Shown: positions 9,212-20,745, counted from the first letter of the stretch. The stretch is DNA of 64,000 bases from an uncultured Paracoccaceae bacterium (GCA_947499725.1 CANMPK010000001.1:186001-250000); one strand, 5' to 3'. Notes: generated from the sequence alone by a model not told the origin. A program made the numbers and translations.

Positions 9212-9331
9212 ACGGCGGAAAACCGGCGCAAATTCTCGTGAATGCAACGGATTTTATGGCTTTCCCCGTGGAAACTTTGTAGTTTCTTGGCAAAAGGGGC
9301 CGGAAAAGGCCGTAAAACAAGAGCAGGCACA

Positions 9332-10006
9332 ATGGAAGCAGCAGTCGATTTCTCGATGTGGGCGCTATTCGCGCGCGCAACACTGACCGTAAAACTGGTA
9401 ATGATTATGTTGATCGGCGCCTCGTTTTGGTCGTGGTCCATCATCATTCAACGCACCATTCTTTTCCGCAAAGCGCGCAAAGAGGCCGAGGAGTTTGATC
9501 AGTCCTTCTGGTCCGGCGAGCCTTTGGATGGCTTGTTCGACGAGTTGGGGCCAGAGCCCGAGGGGCGCTCTGCCAAGATTTTTGCCGCGGGTATGATGGA
9601 GTGGCGCCGCAGTCATCGCCAAGACGGCGGTTTGATTGCCAATGCCACCAGCCGAATTGAACGGTCTATGGATGTGGCGGTGGCCAAAGAGGCCGAAGAT
9701 TTGCAGCGCGGCTTGCCTGTGCTGGCGACGATTGGGTCTACAACGCCGTTTGTGGGTCTGTTCGGGACCGTCTGGGGCATCATGAATGCCTTTATCGAAA
9801 TTGCAGAACAGCAAAACACCAACCTCGCGGTTGTTGCGCCTGGTATCGCCGAGGCTTTGTTGGCCACCGGTTTGGGCCTGCTGGCCGCGATCCCTGCGGT
9901 TATTTTCTACAACAAACTGTCTTCGGATAGCGATCGCATCCTGTCTGGCTACGAAGCCTTCGCCGATGAATTCGGCACCATCCTTAGCCGTCAGTTGGAT
10001 AGCTAA
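9332..10006 (+). CDS. tolQ: Tol-Pal system protein TolQ
   Basis: GSTTPFVGLFGTVWGIMNAFIEI; internal start MEAAVDFSMWALF chosen; followed by tolR. Confidence 0.95.
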   Translation: MEAAVDFSMWALFARATLTVKLVMIMLIGASFWSWSIIIQRTILFRKARKEAEEFDQSFWSGEPLDGLFDELGPEPEGRSAKIFAAGMMEWRRSHRQDGGLIANATSRIERSMDVAVAKEAEDLQRGLPVLATIGSTTPFVGLFGTVWGIMNAFIEIAEQQNTNLAVVAPGIAEALLATGLGLLAAIPAVIFYNKLSSDSDRILSGYEAFADEFGTILSRQLDS

Positions 10007-10007
10007 G

Positions 10008-10478
10008 ATGGGGGCGGGTGTTATAGCCAAGAAAGACGGAGGCGGACGTCGCCGTCGCCGGACGCGCAGTGCGCCGATGGCAGAGATCAACGTGACGCCA
10101 TTTGTGGACGTGATGTTGGTGCTTTTGATCATCTTTATGGTGGCTGCGCCATTGCTGACGGTGGGTGTTCCGGTGGAATTGCCTAAGACCGCGGCCAACC
10201 CTTTGCCGGGTGAGCAGGAAGAGCCGTTGACGGTGACTGTGACCGCCGAAGGTCAGGTGATGATCCAGACCACGCCAACCACATTTGAAGAACTGGTGCC
10301 AAAGCTGCGCGCCATTGCGACAGAGCGCGATTCAGATCGTGTGTATCTGCGGGCGGATGGGTCTATCCCATATGAGACCGTGGTGCAGGTGATGGGCGCG
10401 CTGAATGCGGGTGGTTTTGCGGATATTGGCTTGGTCACGGATATTGGTGGCCCCTCGTTGGACGGGCAAGACGGTTAA
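10008..10478 (+). CDS. tolR: Tol-Pal system protein TolR
   Basis: MAEINVTPFVDVMLVLLIIFMVAAPLLTVGVPVELPKT. Confidence 0.95.
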   Translation: MGAGVIAKKDGGGRRRRRTRSAPMAEINVTPFVDVMLVLLIIFMVAAPLLTVGVPVELPKTAANPLPGEQEEPLTVTVTAEGQVMIQTTPTTFEELVPKLRAIATERDSDRVYLRADGSIPYETVVQVMGALNAGGFADIGLVTDIGGPSLDGQDG

Positions 10479-10488
10479 GGCGCGATAG

Positions 10489-11589
10489 GTGCATATCGGT
10501 CAATATATCTCTGGGGGCGCCCATGCGGTGCTGATCAGCTGGGTGCTGTTTGGGGGCGTGTTCCGCTCTAGCCCAGAACCGGTCGAGGTGACCGGCGTGG
10601 ATATTATTACGACGGAACAGTTTGACGCTTTGCTGAACCCACAGGCCGCGCCTTCGCCGACGCCTGACATTGAAACGCCTGTTGCGCCAGAGATTACGCC
10701 CGAGCCTACGCCAGAGCCGCCGCAAATTACCCCCACAGAACCGGTGACACCGCCGGAGCCGCCTGCGCCGACCGAAGCGCCTGTGGCTGATCCGGTGCCA
10801 GAAGTAATTCCAGAGCCGCAGCCCCCTGCGCCTGTGGTTGCGCCAGAGCCAGAAGAAATCACGCCGCCTGCGCCAGAACCTGAAGTGTCAGCCCCCGTGC
10901 AGTCGCCGCGCCCTGTGGCGCGACCTGTGAACCGTGTTGCGCCTGAAGCTGTGGCTGCGCCAGAGCCGGATGTGCAGATCGCGGAAGTGAATCAAGCCCC
11001 CACAGAGCAGGCCGATGCCGCTGAGCAGGTGGAAGAAGCGCAAGAGGCCACGGCGCGCGAAGAAGCGGCCACGGAAATTCCAACAGAGCCACAGCAACAG
11101 GCGGCAGCGCCTGTGACCTCTGTGCGTCCGAAGGCGCGTCCAAGCCGCCCTGCGCAAAGCGCGCAGACGCAGACCGAAACGCCTGCGGAGCCTGCGCAAA
11201 CCAACAGCAGCAGCGTGGAAGATGCTTTGGCGCAGGCTTTGGCCGATACGCCCGCCGCGCCAAGTGGACCGCCGCTGACGCAGGGCGAAAAAGACGCGCT
11301 GCGTATCTCGGTTCAGGAATGCTGGGTCGTGGATGTGGGCAGCCAAGCTGCAAATGTTACAGTCACGGTTGGCATGTCGCTGGATCGTGAGGGCAAGGTG
11401 CAGAGCGGTTCTCTTCGGATGCTAAGTGCCGAAGGTGGCAATGAAAATGCAGCACGGGCGGCCTTTGATGCGGCGCGCCGTGCGATCCTGCGGTGTCAGC
11501 GGGGCGGCTATAATTTGCCGATTGAAAAATATGATCATTGGCGTGACGTCGAAATGACGTTTAATCCAGAAAACATGAGGCGCAGATGA
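10489..11589 (+). CDS. tolA: Tol-Pal system protein TolA-like (Pro/Ala/Glu-rich middle)
   Basis: N-terminal TM, long PEPT/PEPP-rich region, TolA-like C-terminus ([36 protein letters not shown]); between tolR and tolB; GTG start. Confidence 0.85.
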   Translation: MHIGQYISGGAHAVLISWVLFGGVFRSSPEPVEVTGVDIITTEQFDALLNPQAAPSPTPDIETPVAPEITPEPTPEPPQITPTEPVTPPEPPAPTEAPVADPVPEVIPEPQPPAPVVAPEPEEITPPAPEPEVSAPVQSPRPVARPVNRVAPEAVAAPEPDVQIAEVNQAPTEQADAAEQVEEAQEATAREEAATEIPTEPQQQAAAPVTSVRPKARPSRPAQSAQTQTETPAEPAQTNSSSVEDALAQALADTPAAPSGPPLTQGEKDALRISVQECWVVDVGSQAANVTVTVGMSLDREGKVQSGSLRMLSAEGGNENAARAAFDAARRAILRCQRGGYNLPIEKYDHWRDVEMTFNPENMRRR

Positions 11590-12917
11590 AAAAGTTAATC
11601 GCAACGCTAATGCTTGGTTTGGTTGGCCTGACGGCGACCGCTCCGGTGGTTCATGCGCAAAGTGGGCCTTTGCGGATTGAGATCACCGATGGTGTGATTG
11701 AACCCTTGCCCTATGCGGTGCCGAATTTCGTGGCTGAGAATTCTGGCGCTGGGCAATTGGCGCAGGATATTGCACGGGTTGTGGCAGCAGATCTGTCTGG
11801 CACAGGTTTGTTCCGCGAAATTCCAAGCGACGCTTTCATTAGCAACATCACAAATTTCTCTGCCCCTGTGCAATTCGCTGACTGGAAAGCGATCAATGCG
11901 CAGGCTTTGATTTCTGGCGCGGTGAGCGTGGAGAGCAATGGCACCGTATCTGTGAAGTTCCGAGTGTATGACGTGTTTGCCGGCACAGAGCTGGGCAATG
12001 GTTTGCGCTTTAGCGGCACGCAGGATGGCTGGCGCCGGATGGCCCACAAGGTGGCGGATGCGGTTTATAGCCGGATCACCGGCGAAAGCGGCTATTTTGA
12101 CAGCCGCGTGGTGTATGTGTCTGAGACGGGTCCGAAGGATGATCGTAAGAAGCGTTTGGCGATCATGGATTATGACGGGGCAAACCTGAAATTCCTCACA
12201 GACAGCAGCAGCATTGTACTGGCGCCGCGTTTCTCTCCGAATGGGGATCGGGTGTTGTATACGTCTTATGAAACCGGTTTTCCGCAGGTGTTTGTGCTGG
12301 ATGTGGGCAGTGTTCAGCGCCGTGTGCTGGAGCAGCAAGCGGGTGGTATGAGCTTTGCGCCACGCTTCTCGCCAGATGGGCAGGATGTTGTGTTTAGTTT
12401 CACAGAGGGTGGCAATACCGACATCTATCGTATGAATATCGCCAGCGGTCAGCGCACGCGCCTGACCAGCGCGCCGTCGATTGAGACTGCGCCAAGCTTT
12501 AGTCCGGATGGCAGTAAGATCGTGTTTGAAAGCGACCGGTCTGGCCAGCAGCAGCTCTATGTTATGAGCGCCTCTGGCGGCAACGCAACGCGTATTAGTT
12601 TTGGCCAAGGCCGTTATGGTACGCCGGTCTGGAGCCCGCGCGGTGATTTGATTGCCTTTACCAAGCAAAACAAAGGTCGTTTCCACATTGGCGTGATGCG
12701 TGTGGATGGCAGTGAAGAGCGTTTGCTGACCGCAAGCTTTTTGGATGAAGGTCCAACGTGGGCGCCGAATGGGCGTGTGATCATGTTCACCCGCGAAACG
12801 CAGGGCGCGAATGGGTCGTCGTCTTTGTATTCGGTGGATGTGTCGGGCCGGAACCTAAAGCCTGTGCGGACACAAGGGGGCGGATCGGATCCAAGCTGGT
12901 CGCCTTTGCAACAGTAA
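11586..12917 (+). CDS. tolB: Tol-Pal system beta-propeller protein TolB
   Basis: Signal peptide, repeated APRFSPDG / [18 protein letters not shown] blades; 4-nt ATGA overlap with tolA. Confidence 0.96.
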   Translation: MKKLIATLMLGLVGLTATAPVVHAQSGPLRIEITDGVIEPLPYAVPNFVAENSGAGQLAQDIARVVAADLSGTGLFREIPSDAFISNITNFSAPVQFADWKAINAQALISGAVSVESNGTVSVKFRVYDVFAGTELGNGLRFSGTQDGWRRMAHKVADAVYSRITGESGYFDSRVVYVSETGPKDDRKKRLAIMDYDGANLKFLTDSSSIVLAPRFSPNGDRVLYTSYETGFPQVFVLDVGSVQRRVLEQQAGGMSFAPRFSPDGQDVVFSFTEGGNTDIYRMNIASGQRTRLTSAPSIETAPSFSPDGSKIVFESDRSGQQQLYVMSASGGNATRISFGQGRYGTPVWSPRGDLIAFTKQNKGRFHIGVMRVDGSEERLLTASFLDEGPTWAPNGRVIMFTRETQGANGSSSLYSVDVSGRNLKPVRTQGGGSDPSWSPLQQ

Positions 12918-12994
12918 TTAAGAAAATCCGCAAATCTGTGGTAATAGAAAAATAAAAGAACATCTTAGAGGCGTTATCGTCAGGAGCTGAGACT

Positions 12995-13522
12995 ATGATC
13001 GGAACTTTTTCAAAGGTTGGCGCATTGTGCGCCGTGGTGGCGCTAAGCGCATGTACGAACCCTAATAGCCTTGGCGGCGGATTTGGCGGGGCGGGCTCTG
13101 GTGCCGGCACTGACGTGAATGCAGGGATCGTGCCAGGCAGCGCGAATGATCCGACAAGCCCAGCGTATTTCCAGCAAACTGTTGGCGACCGCGTTTTGTT
13201 TGTTGTGGATCAGTCCACGCTGACGGACGAAGGCCGTGCGGTGTTGGCTGGACAGGCAACTTGGTTGCAGACCAACACGGATTATGTGGCTGTGATCGAA
13301 GGCCATGCGGACGAGCAGGGCACACGTGAATATAACCTCGCGCTGGGTGCGCGTCGTGCCAATGCGGTTCGTGAATATCTTGTTTCACAAGGTGTGGATG
13401 GCAACCGTTTGAAAACACTGAGCTATGGTAAGGAACGTCCGGCTGAGATTTGTTCAGCAGAGGCGTGTTATTCTCTGAACCGCCGAGCGGTGACAATTAT
13501 TTCTGCTGGCCTGACCAGCTAA
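12995..13522 (+). CDS. pal: Peptidoglycan-associated lipoprotein Pal
   Basis: Lipobox LSAC, OmpA motif IEGHADEQGTREYNLALGARRANAVREYL. Confidence 0.95.
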   Translation: MIGTFSKVGALCAVVALSACTNPNSLGGGFGGAGSGAGTDVNAGIVPGSANDPTSPAYFQQTVGDRVLFVVDQSTLTDEGRAVLAGQATWLQTNTDYVAVIEGHADEQGTREYNLALGARRANAVREYLVSQGVDGNRLKTLSYGKERPAEICSAEACYSLNRRAVTIISAGLTS

Positions 13523-13553
13523 GCACCTAACTGACCGTTAAGAGGGTTTGATC

Positions 13554-14369
13554 ATGCGCGCTTTTGCTTTTGCTGTTCTTTTGATGGGGTCTGTGTCGCC
13601 AATGGCAGTGCAGGCACAACAAGAAGAGACTTTGGCGGATATTCGTCAGCAGATGTCTGTTCTGTACGTTGAAGTGCAGCGTCTGAAGCAGGAGCTTTCC
13701 ACAACCGGTGCGCCGCAGGGCGGTGTGTCTGGTGGATCGGTTCTGGCGCGTATGGATGCGATTGAGTTGGAATTACAGCGCCTTACAGGCAAAACCGAAG
13801 AGCTGGAGTTCCGCATTCAAAGCGTTGTGAATGATGGCACGAACCGGATCGGTGATCTGGAGTTTCGTTTGGTTGAGCTTGAAGGTGGTGACGTCAGCCA
13901 ATTGGGTGAAACCAGCACCTTAGGCGGGGATATCACGAGCCCTGCGGTGTCTGTTCCTGCGCCGACGGATCAAGGGAGCCAGCTTGCGGTTGGCGAAGAG
14001 GCTGATTTTAATCGCGCTGTTGCCGCGCTGGAAAACTTGGATTTCGGCGAGGCGGCCCAGCAATTTGCGATCTTTACCCAGACCTACCCAGGTAGCCCGC
14101 TTGAAGCGGAGGCGCATTTGCGTCGTGGCGAGGCGTTGGAAGGGGCTGGGATCAACTCTGATGCGGCGCGCGCTTTTTTGGAAAGCTATTCTGGCTATCC
14201 GCAAAGCCCTTTTGCCGCCGAGGCCTTGTATCGTTTGGGGTCCTCGCTTGGGAAGCTGGGGCAAGTGAACGAAGCCTGCGTGACATTGCGCGAGGTTGAA
14301 GTGCGTCATCCCTCGAGCCCTTTTGTGTCCAATGCCCAGCAAGACATTCTGGGCCTAGGGTGTAGCTAA
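13554..14369 (+). CDS. cpoB: Tol-Pal system protein CpoB/YbgF
   Basis: Signal peptide, coiled-coil N-terminus, TPR C-terminus; directly after pal. Confidence 0.9.
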   Translation: MRAFAFAVLLMGSVSPMAVQAQQEETLADIRQQMSVLYVEVQRLKQELSTTGAPQGGVSGGSVLARMDAIELELQRLTGKTEELEFRIQSVVNDGTNRIGDLEFRLVELEGGDVSQLGETSTLGGDITSPAVSVPAPTDQGSQLAVGEEADFNRAVAALENLDFGEAAQQFAIFTQTYPGSPLEAEAHLRRGEALEGAGINSDAARAFLESYSGYPQSPFAAEALYRLGSSLGKLGQVNEACVTLREVEVRHPSSPFVSNAQQDILGLGCS

Positions 14370-14370
14370 G

Positions 14371-15615
14371 ATGCAGCTGACAGGAGACCACCAAACCCTG
14401 GTGCGCGCTCTTGCGGGTGAACTTTCGAAATATGCTGTGAAACGTGTTGGGGTTGCTGTCTCTGGGGGCAGTGACTCGATGGCTTTGTTGTGCTTGCTGT
14501 CTGCTTTGCAAAAGCAGGGTGATCTGGTGGTTGAGGCCATTACGGTCAATCACGGTCTGCGCCCCGAAGCGGCGGATGAGGCCAAGTTTGTTTATGAAAA
14601 CTGCGAGCGTTTGGGCGTGCCCCATGCGATTGCGGAATGGACTGGCTGGAATGGCGCAGGCAATCTGCAAGGCGCGGCGCGTTTGGCGCGGTATCGTTTG
14701 ATTGCGGAATGGGCCGAGCGACGTCAGCTTGATACGGTCTGTCTTGGCCATACGCAGGATGATGTAGCGGAAACCTTGCTGATGCGCCTGAAGCGCGAAA
14801 GCGGTGTGGACGGTTTGGCGCGCATGGACGAGCGGTTTCTGCGCAATGATGTATGGTTTCAACGCCCGATGATGGAGCTTTCCCGTGTGGAATTGCGCCG
14901 GTTCCTGAAAGACATTCGGGTGGATTGGAAAGAAGATCCGTCTAACAAGAACGAAGCTTTTGAACGGGTGCGGATGCGCCGCTTGCTTGGCGCGTTAGAA
15001 GAGGCCGGGCTGTCGCAGGGCGCTTTGGCGGCTGTGGCCAAGAACCTGTCTGATGCCAAAGAGGCTTTGGGGCGGGCGGCTTATGTGTTTTGCGTGAAAT
15101 ATGCTAAGATCGAACATGGAGATCTGGTGATCAACCGTGCCGCTTTCCTGAATGAGGGCGCAGAGCTGCGTCGCCGGATTTTGACCATGGCTTTGGATTG
15201 GGTCAGTCCGAGTGAATATCCAATGCGCCGCGCGCCTTTGGAAGAGCTGTATCTGGCCATCAAAGAAAAGCGCACCTTTGCTTTGAACGGCTGTTTGAGC
15301 TTTGTCAAAGAAGATAGCTTTCGCATTGGCCGCGAGTATAGCGCTGTGCGCGAGCGGGTGGAACATTCGCCGCGTTGGGATCGCTGGGTGATCAGCGGGC
15401 CTTGGCAGATGGGCATGCAGCTGCGCGCCTTGGGTGAGCCGAGCCTTTCGGGCCTTAAAAACTGGCGGGAAACGGCGGTTCCTCGCCAAACGCTTATGGC
15501 TTCGCCTGCGGTGTGGTATCATGACGAATTGATCGCGGCGCCCCTTGCGGAGCCGCATGATGACTGGGGCCTGACCCTTCAAAGGCCTAAATTTCCGGCA
15601 GAAGGGGCCAGTTAA
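14371..15615 (+). CDS. tilS: tRNA(Ile)-lysidine synthetase
   Basis: PP-loop AVSGGSDSMALL, NHGLRPEAADEA, GHTQDDVAETLLMRL. Confidence 0.95.
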   Translation: MQLTGDHQTLVRALAGELSKYAVKRVGVAVSGGSDSMALLCLLSALQKQGDLVVEAITVNHGLRPEAADEAKFVYENCERLGVPHAIAEWTGWNGAGNLQGAARLARYRLIAEWAERRQLDTVCLGHTQDDVAETLLMRLKRESGVDGLARMDERFLRNDVWFQRPMMELSRVELRRFLKDIRVDWKEDPSNKNEAFERVRMRRLLGALEEAGLSQGALAAVAKNLSDAKEALGRAAYVFCVKYAKIEHGDLVINRAAFLNEGAELRRRILTMALDWVSPSEYPMRRAPLEELYLAIKEKRTFALNGCLSFVKEDSFRIGREYSAVRERVEHSPRWDRWVISGPWQMGMQLRALGEPSLSGLKNWRETAVPRQTLMASPAVWYHDELIAAPLAEPHDDWGLTLQRPKFPAEGAS

Positions 15616-15709
15616 GGCATTATCGCATTGAACACTGCGCTCTGATGTCTATTTATCAGGGATGGTAGCTGTGTTAGGACAGCGCCAATCGACTTTTAGG
15701 AGAATTGCC

Positions 15710-17626
15710 TTGGGCAACGCACGTAATATCGCATTTTGGGTGGTGCTTTTTCTGCTGATCCTCGCTCTGTTCAATTTGTTCAGCGGCAACAGCAGCACTT
15801 TGCAGAGCCGAGAGATTGGCTATTCGGATTTTGTCGCAGCTGTTGAAGACGGCGGCGTGACCAGCGTGACGCTGGATGGTGAGCAGATCATTTATGTTGG
15901 GGCCGATGGCAGCAACTATGTGACGATCGCACCAGAGGATGCACGTGTGACCGAGCTTTTGCTGGCGCAAGACGTGCCGGTGCAAGCTGAGGCGCAAGAG
16001 CAATCTGGCCTGCAGGCCTTCTTGCTGAGCTTGCTGCCATTTGCATTGCTGATCGGTGTTTGGATCTACTTCATGAACCGCATGCAAGGCGGCGGCAAAG
16101 GTGGCGCGATGGGCTTTGGCAAATCCAAAGCCAAGATGCTGACTGAAAAGCATGGCCGCGTCACATTTGACGACGTGGCTGGCATCGACGAAGCCAAAGA
16201 AGAGCTGGAAGAGATCGTAGAATTCCTGCGCAACCCACAGAAGTTTAGCCGTCTTGGCGGTAAAATTCCTAAGGGTGCGCTGCTGGTGGGCCCTCCGGGC
16301 ACTGGTAAAACCCTGCTGGCGCGCGCGATTGCGGGCGAGGCGGGTGTACCGTTCTTTACAATTTCCGGTTCTGACTTCGTGGAAATGTTCGTGGGTGTGG
16401 GTGCGTCTCGTGTGCGCGACATGTTCGAGCAGGCTAAGAAGAACGCGCCATGTATCGTATTTATCGACGAAATCGACGCCGTGGGTCGCCATCGTGGCGC
16501 CGGCTATGGCGGCGGGAACGACGAACGCGAGCAGACGCTGAACCAATTGCTGGTTGAGATGGACGGCTTTGAAGCCAATGAAGGCGTGATCATTCTGGCG
16601 GCGACCAACCGTCGTGATGTTCTGGACCCTGCGTTGCTGCGTCCGGGCCGTTTTGACCGCAACGTGACTGTGGGCAACCCAGACATCAAAGGCCGTGAGA
16701 AGATCCTTGCTGTGCACGCACGCAAGACACCTCTGGGCCCTGACGTTGATCTGCGCATCATCGCGCGCGGTACGCCAGGCTTCTCTGGTGCGGATCTGGC
16801 GAACCTTGTGAATGAATCAGCACTGATGGCTGCCCGTGTGGGCCGTCGTTTTGTGACGATGGAAGATTTTGAGAACGCGAAAGACAAGGTCATGATGGGC
16901 GCAGAGCGTCGGTCTATGGTTTTGACGCAGGATCAGAAAGAAAAGACCGCCTATCACGAAGCGGGCCACGCTGTGGTTGGGTTGCTGCTGCCGGAATGTG
17001 ATCCGGTTTATAAGGCGACCATCATTCCACGTGGCGGCGCTTTGGGTATGGTTGTGTCCTTGCCGGAAATGGATCGCCTGAACTGGCACCGTGATGAATG
17101 TGAGCAGAAGCTGGCCATGACCATGGCGGGTAAAGCGGCTGAGGTTCTGAAATACGGTGAAGATCACGTGTCCAACGGCCCAGCGGGCGACATCCAACAA
17201 GCCAGCCAATTGGCGCGCGCCATGGTGATGCGCTGGGGCATGTCCGACAAGGTGGGGAACATCGACTACGCTGAGGCTCATGAGGGCTATCAGGGCAACA
17301 CCGGTGGGTTCTCTGTTTCCGCGGACACGAAGGTTCTGATCGAGGACGAAGTGAAACGCTTTATCCAGAACGGCTATGACAAAGCGTATCAACTGCTGAC
17401 AGACCACAACAAAGAGTGGGAAAATCTGGCGCAGGGCTTGCTGGAGTATGAAACTCTGACAGGTGACGAGATCAAACGCGTTATGAATGGTGATGCACCA
17501 ACGCCGTCTGATGACGAAGATGGTGGAAACGCAGCAGCCGAGGATAAACCTTCTGTCACTGCGATCCCTAAAACCAAGCCGCGCAATAAGCCGGAAGGTG
17601 GGATGGAGCCAGAGCCAACCTCTTAA
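15710..17626 (+). CDS. ftsH: ATP-dependent zinc metalloprotease FtsH (TTG start)
   Basis: [37 protein letters not shown] at 15710 ([11 protein letters not shown]) follows aggaga with good spacing. Confidence 0.96.
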   Translation: MGNARNIAFWVVLFLLILALFNLFSGNSSTLQSREIGYSDFVAAVEDGGVTSVTLDGEQIIYVGADGSNYVTIAPEDARVTELLLAQDVPVQAEAQEQSGLQAFLLSLLPFALLIGVWIYFMNRMQGGGKGGAMGFGKSKAKMLTEKHGRVTFDDVAGIDEAKEELEEIVEFLRNPQKFSRLGGKIPKGALLVGPPGTGKTLLARAIAGEAGVPFFTISGSDFVEMFVGVGASRVRDMFEQAKKNAPCIVFIDEIDAVGRHRGAGYGGGNDEREQTLNQLLVEMDGFEANEGVIILAATNRRDVLDPALLRPGRFDRNVTVGNPDIKGREKILAVHARKTPLGPDVDLRIIARGTPGFSGADLANLVNESALMAARVGRRFVTMEDFENAKDKVMMGAERRSMVLTQDQKEKTAYHEAGHAVVGLLLPECDPVYKATIIPRGGALGMVVSLPEMDRLNWHRDECEQKLAMTMAGKAAEVLKYGEDHVSNGPAGDIQQASQLARAMVMRWGMSDKVGNIDYAEAHEGYQGNTGGFSVSADTKVLIEDEVKRFIQNGYDKAYQLLTDHNKEWENLAQGLLEYETLTGDEIKRVMNGDAPTPSDDEDGGNAAAEDKPSVTAIPKTKPRNKPEGGMEPEPTS

Positions 17627-17647
17627 GGGACTTGGTCAAACAGTTAG

Positions 17648-17684
17648 AAACCCCCGATGCGGATCGCGCGTCGGGGGTTTTTCT
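17648..17684 (+). terminator. Rho-independent terminator after ftsH
   Basis: aaacccccga...tcgggggtttttc. Confidence 0.85.
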
Positions 17685-17734
17685 TTGTGCAGAAGCCGCT
17701 TGTTTTATGCGTTGTGGTGCCCACATTGGGTGGC

Positions 17735-18799
17735 ATGAACAGTGATCCGCAGATTAATCGTTTGAAACGGCTTATGACGTCTTATGAGGGGCGCGATCAT
17801 TGCGTGACTGCCTTTTTCCTATCACAGGACGAGGTTGGTTTTTTAGGCGCAGGGCAAGGGCTTGAAGATGTCGCGCCTTCGGACACCCTGTTTGAGATCG
17901 GATCGATCACCAAGGTTTTCACCGCCATTCTGATGTGTGTCTTGGCGGAAGAGGGCGTGTTGGACCCGAAAGCGCCCTTGCGTGATATGTCCTCGGGCTT
18001 GGCAGTGGTGCCTGACTGGATCACGCCCGAGCGTTTGGCCAGCCATACCAGTGGCTTGCCGCGCATTCATGTGCCGATTTGGAAAGCCCTGATCAAGCCT
18101 TTGCCCAAAGATCCCTATGCTGTGTTCTCGCGGGATGATCTGTTGGCATGGATGCAGGAGTGGTCGCAAAAGGCGCGGCAGGGCAAACCCTCTCATTCCT
18201 ATTCAAACCTTGGGGTGGGGCTTTTGGGCGAGGCGATGGCGATCCAAGCTGGGGTGCCGTATTTTGATCTGCTGGCTGATAAGGTCTTGGTGCCGCTTGG
18301 CATGCAAGACACGGTGCAAAGCCTATCCACAGAGCAGTACAATCGCTTTGCGCGGCCTAAGACGCCCAAAGGAAAACCTGTGCCGGATTGGACATTCCAA
18401 TCTATGGCGGCGGCTGGGTGTTTGCGGTCTTCGACTGCGGATCTGGCGCGGTTTGCGAGGGCGGTATTAAAGGCGCTGGAGGCGCCAGAAACAGTGTTGG
18501 ATCGCGCCTTTGTGCGATCAGCCGCGCCTGTGTTTGGTTTGGGCGTTAAGGGCGGCATGGAGCCTGCCGCGCAATGTTTGGGCTGGTTTCGCAACGTGCA
18601 TGGCAAAACGAAGCAAGCGCTGTTGCATCACGATGGGGGCACGGCTGGATCGACCAGCGCGATCTATATCTGCCCTGAAACCTCAGAGGCCTGCGCGGTG
18701 CTGTCAAACAATGGAATTGCGGCCAATCTTTGGGCGGGTACGAAGTTTGGCTTATCCAACCCGCTTGCCAAGGCGCATGACGTGTTTCAGGCGCGATAA
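17735..18799 (+). CDS. Serine hydrolase, beta-lactamase class C / penicillin-binding family
   Basis: FEIGSITKVFTAI (SxxK), YSNLGVGLLGEA (YxN), HHDGGTAG. Confidence 0.88.
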   Translation: MNSDPQINRLKRLMTSYEGRDHCVTAFFLSQDEVGFLGAGQGLEDVAPSDTLFEIGSITKVFTAILMCVLAEEGVLDPKAPLRDMSSGLAVVPDWITPERLASHTSGLPRIHVPIWKALIKPLPKDPYAVFSRDDLLAWMQEWSQKARQGKPSHSYSNLGVGLLGEAMAIQAGVPYFDLLADKVLVPLGMQDTVQSLSTEQYNRFARPKTPKGKPVPDWTFQSMAAAGCLRSSTADLARFARAVLKALEAPETVLDRAFVRSAAPVFGLGVKGGMEPAAQCLGWFRNVHGKTKQALLHHDGGTAGSTSAIYICPETSEACAVLSNNGIAANLWAGTKFGLSNPLAKAHDVFQAR

Positions 18800-18808
18800 T
18801 CCGCGCGG

Positions 18809-19648
18809 CTAAAAGCGTTCCCCGAGCAACCGATAGCACCAAAAGGGCTCTTCGGTTTCAATGGCTTGGTTTAGGCGGGCAGGGGAAAAGCCAGTGGCGC
18901 GTCGTACAGAACGCCCCATATGGGATTGATCTGAATAGCCTGCATCTTGGGCGATTTCTGCCAGAGACGCATCTTTCTGTTGCCGTGAGAGGCGGTGCAG
19001 GTTTTCAAAGCTGCTGTAGAATTCCAGTTCCTGTTGGGACTGTCCACTCAGGCGCTTGATCTTGCGTTCGAGGGTCCGCAGGCTTTGGCCAGAGCTTGAC
19101 AGGGCTGCACGCACGGCGATGGCTTTGGCCCAATCTGTCACCCCATTCAGAACAGAGCGGTTGGCTGCCCAGTGCGGCAGCAGAGCCTCGCAAAAGCTGT
19201 TCCATTGGTCTGTGGGGGCTTGAGGGTGTGCAAAGGTTTGGAAGGCCTCTGCCATACTGTCTGGCAGGCTGGTATAATCAGCAGAGCCGCCCAGCGTGAT
19301 CCAGGCATCGTGGTAAAAGCCAACAGTGATTGCAGTGCAGGGGCCCTTTGACCAGCTGATGGTTGGGCTATCGGTTGGTCCAGATACGTAAAGCTCCGGC
19401 AGGGGCGGGCTGAGAGGGGCGTCTTGCCAGTCGCCCTTTGAGGGCAATAAATGCAGCGCGCCATGGAGGACTTGGGTGACAGAGACCAAGGGCGAGGCTG
19501 GGAAGTGGTTGACGCGGTCTTGATCGCTCAGGTCTGCGCCGCGGGTGTCGCGGAATATGCCAACAAAGACACAGCCGGACAGGTTGGTTGAGGGACGCAG
19601 AAGTTTTGAAATGGGTTGCACGGAAATCTCGTGATTTGTCGCAATCAT
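18809..19648 (-). CDS. AraC-family transcriptional regulator
   Basis: C-terminal tandem HTH: SLRTLERKIKRLSGQS ... SLAEIAQDAGYSDQSHMGRSVRRATGFSPARL. Confidence 0.9.
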   Translation of the reverse strand: MIATNHEISVQPISKLLRPSTNLSGCVFVGIFRDTRGADLSDQDRVNHFPASPLVSVTQVLHGALHLLPSKGDWQDAPLSPPLPELYVSGPTDSPTISWSKGPCTAITVGFYHDAWITLGGSADYTSLPDSMAEAFQTFAHPQAPTDQWNSFCEALLPHWAANRSVLNGVTDWAKAIAVRAALSSSGQSLRTLERKIKRLSGQSQQELEFYSSFENLHRLSRQQKDASLAEIAQDAGYSDQSHMGRSVRRATGFSPARLNQAIETEEPFWCYRLLGERF

Positions 19649-19707
19649 TCTATATGGGCGCGGCGCGCTTTGGCAAGAAAACGCGGACGACTAGCCAAGG
19701 AAAGACC

Positions 19708-20745
19708 ATGTCTCAGATCAAATTCTCAGGACCGCGTTCTATGCGGCTTCGTAGCTTTTCAAAGTTGAACCAAATCGCGATTGCAACCTACGTCAGACAT
19801 GCGTTTGGGCGTCGTTTGGCGCAGGACTGGGATGCCAACCTTGAGATTGGCATTCGGTTTGTCCGCCACCAGTTTACCGCTGCCATGACAGGTGCGGATA
19901 TCTCGGACGGGCGTAAGCTGTTTGATAGCGTGCAGCTGGAAACAGATGATGTGTATGAGGTGACGACTGAGGCGGTGAATACGCCAAAGGGCACTTGGTA
20001 TGTACCAAAGCACAAAGCAAGCGATGCTGTGCTGCTGTATTTGCATGGCGGCGGATATACCTTTGGCGGCGCGGTGAGTGATCGGTTTGCCGCCATGTTG
20101 GCGCATCGCGTGGGGGCGGTTCTGTTTGCGCCGAAGTATCGTTTGACGCCAGAACACCCGCATCCTGCCCAGCAAGAAGATGCTTTGTCTGCTTGGGACT
20201 ATGTGACCAAAGATGTCGCGCCAGAGAAGGTTGTGGTGATTGGCGATAGCGCCGGTGGGCACATGGCGTTGATGTTGTTGAAATCTCTGCAAAAAGCGCA
20301 ACTGCCACAACCAGCTTTGTGCATTGGTTTGTGTCCTTGGACTGATATTGACAACAGCAGCCCAAGCATGAGCGAGAATGATCGCTATGACCTTGTGCAG
20401 GGATGGATGGCGCAGCGGTTTGGGGAATGGTTGGACCCCTATCATATCTATGGCCGCGAAATGCTGTCGCCGGTTTTGATGGATTTTTCAGATCTGGCGC
20501 CGCTGTATCTGCAAGCGGGTGGGCGCGAAGTGTTGCATGACATGATCGTCGCCTTCGCTCAGGCGCAGAAAGAGAAAGGTGCAGAGGTGATGTTGGATGT
20601 GTGGCCTGACATGCCACATGACTTTCAGGCCTATGACACCTTGAAGACATCTGCCACAGAAGCGCTTGGCCGCATCAAAGAAGCGGTTGAGGCCCATGTG
20701 GGATCTGATCGCAGTTTTGAGACCTGCGACAGGACCGTGAAGTAA
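19708..20745 (+). CDS. Alpha/beta hydrolase (HSL-type lipase/esterase)
   Basis: LYLHGGGYTFGG oxyanion motif and VVVIGDSAGGHMAL nucleophile elbow; divergent from the AraC regulator. Confidence 0.9.
   Translation: MSQIKFSGPRSMRLRSFSKLNQIAIATYVRHAFGRRLAQDWDANLEIGIRFVRHQFTAAMTGADISDGRKLFDSVQLETDDVYEVTTEAVNTPKGTWYVPKHKASDAVLLYLHGGGYTFGGAVSDRFAAMLAHRVGAVLFAPKYRLTPEHPHPAQQEDALSAWDYVTKDVAPEKVVVIGDSAGGHMALMLLKSLQKAQLPQPALCIGLCPWTDIDNSSPSMSENDRYDLVQGWMAQRFGEWLDPYHIYGREMLSPVLMDFSDLAPLYLQAGGREVLHDMIVAFAQAQKEKGAEVMLDVWPDMPHDFQAYDTLKTSATEALGRIKEAVEAHVGSDRSFETCDRTVK

Noticed and set aside
10650-10900. Proline/glutamate-rich PEPT-like repetitive sequence
   Set aside because: It is the in-frame low-complexity linker of TolA, not an independent DNA repeat or CRISPR.
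11607-12686. 359-aa minus-strand ORF
   Set aside because: Antisense to tolB; shadow ORF.
15674-16717. 347-aa minus-strand ORF
   Set aside because: Antisense to ftsH; shadow ORF.
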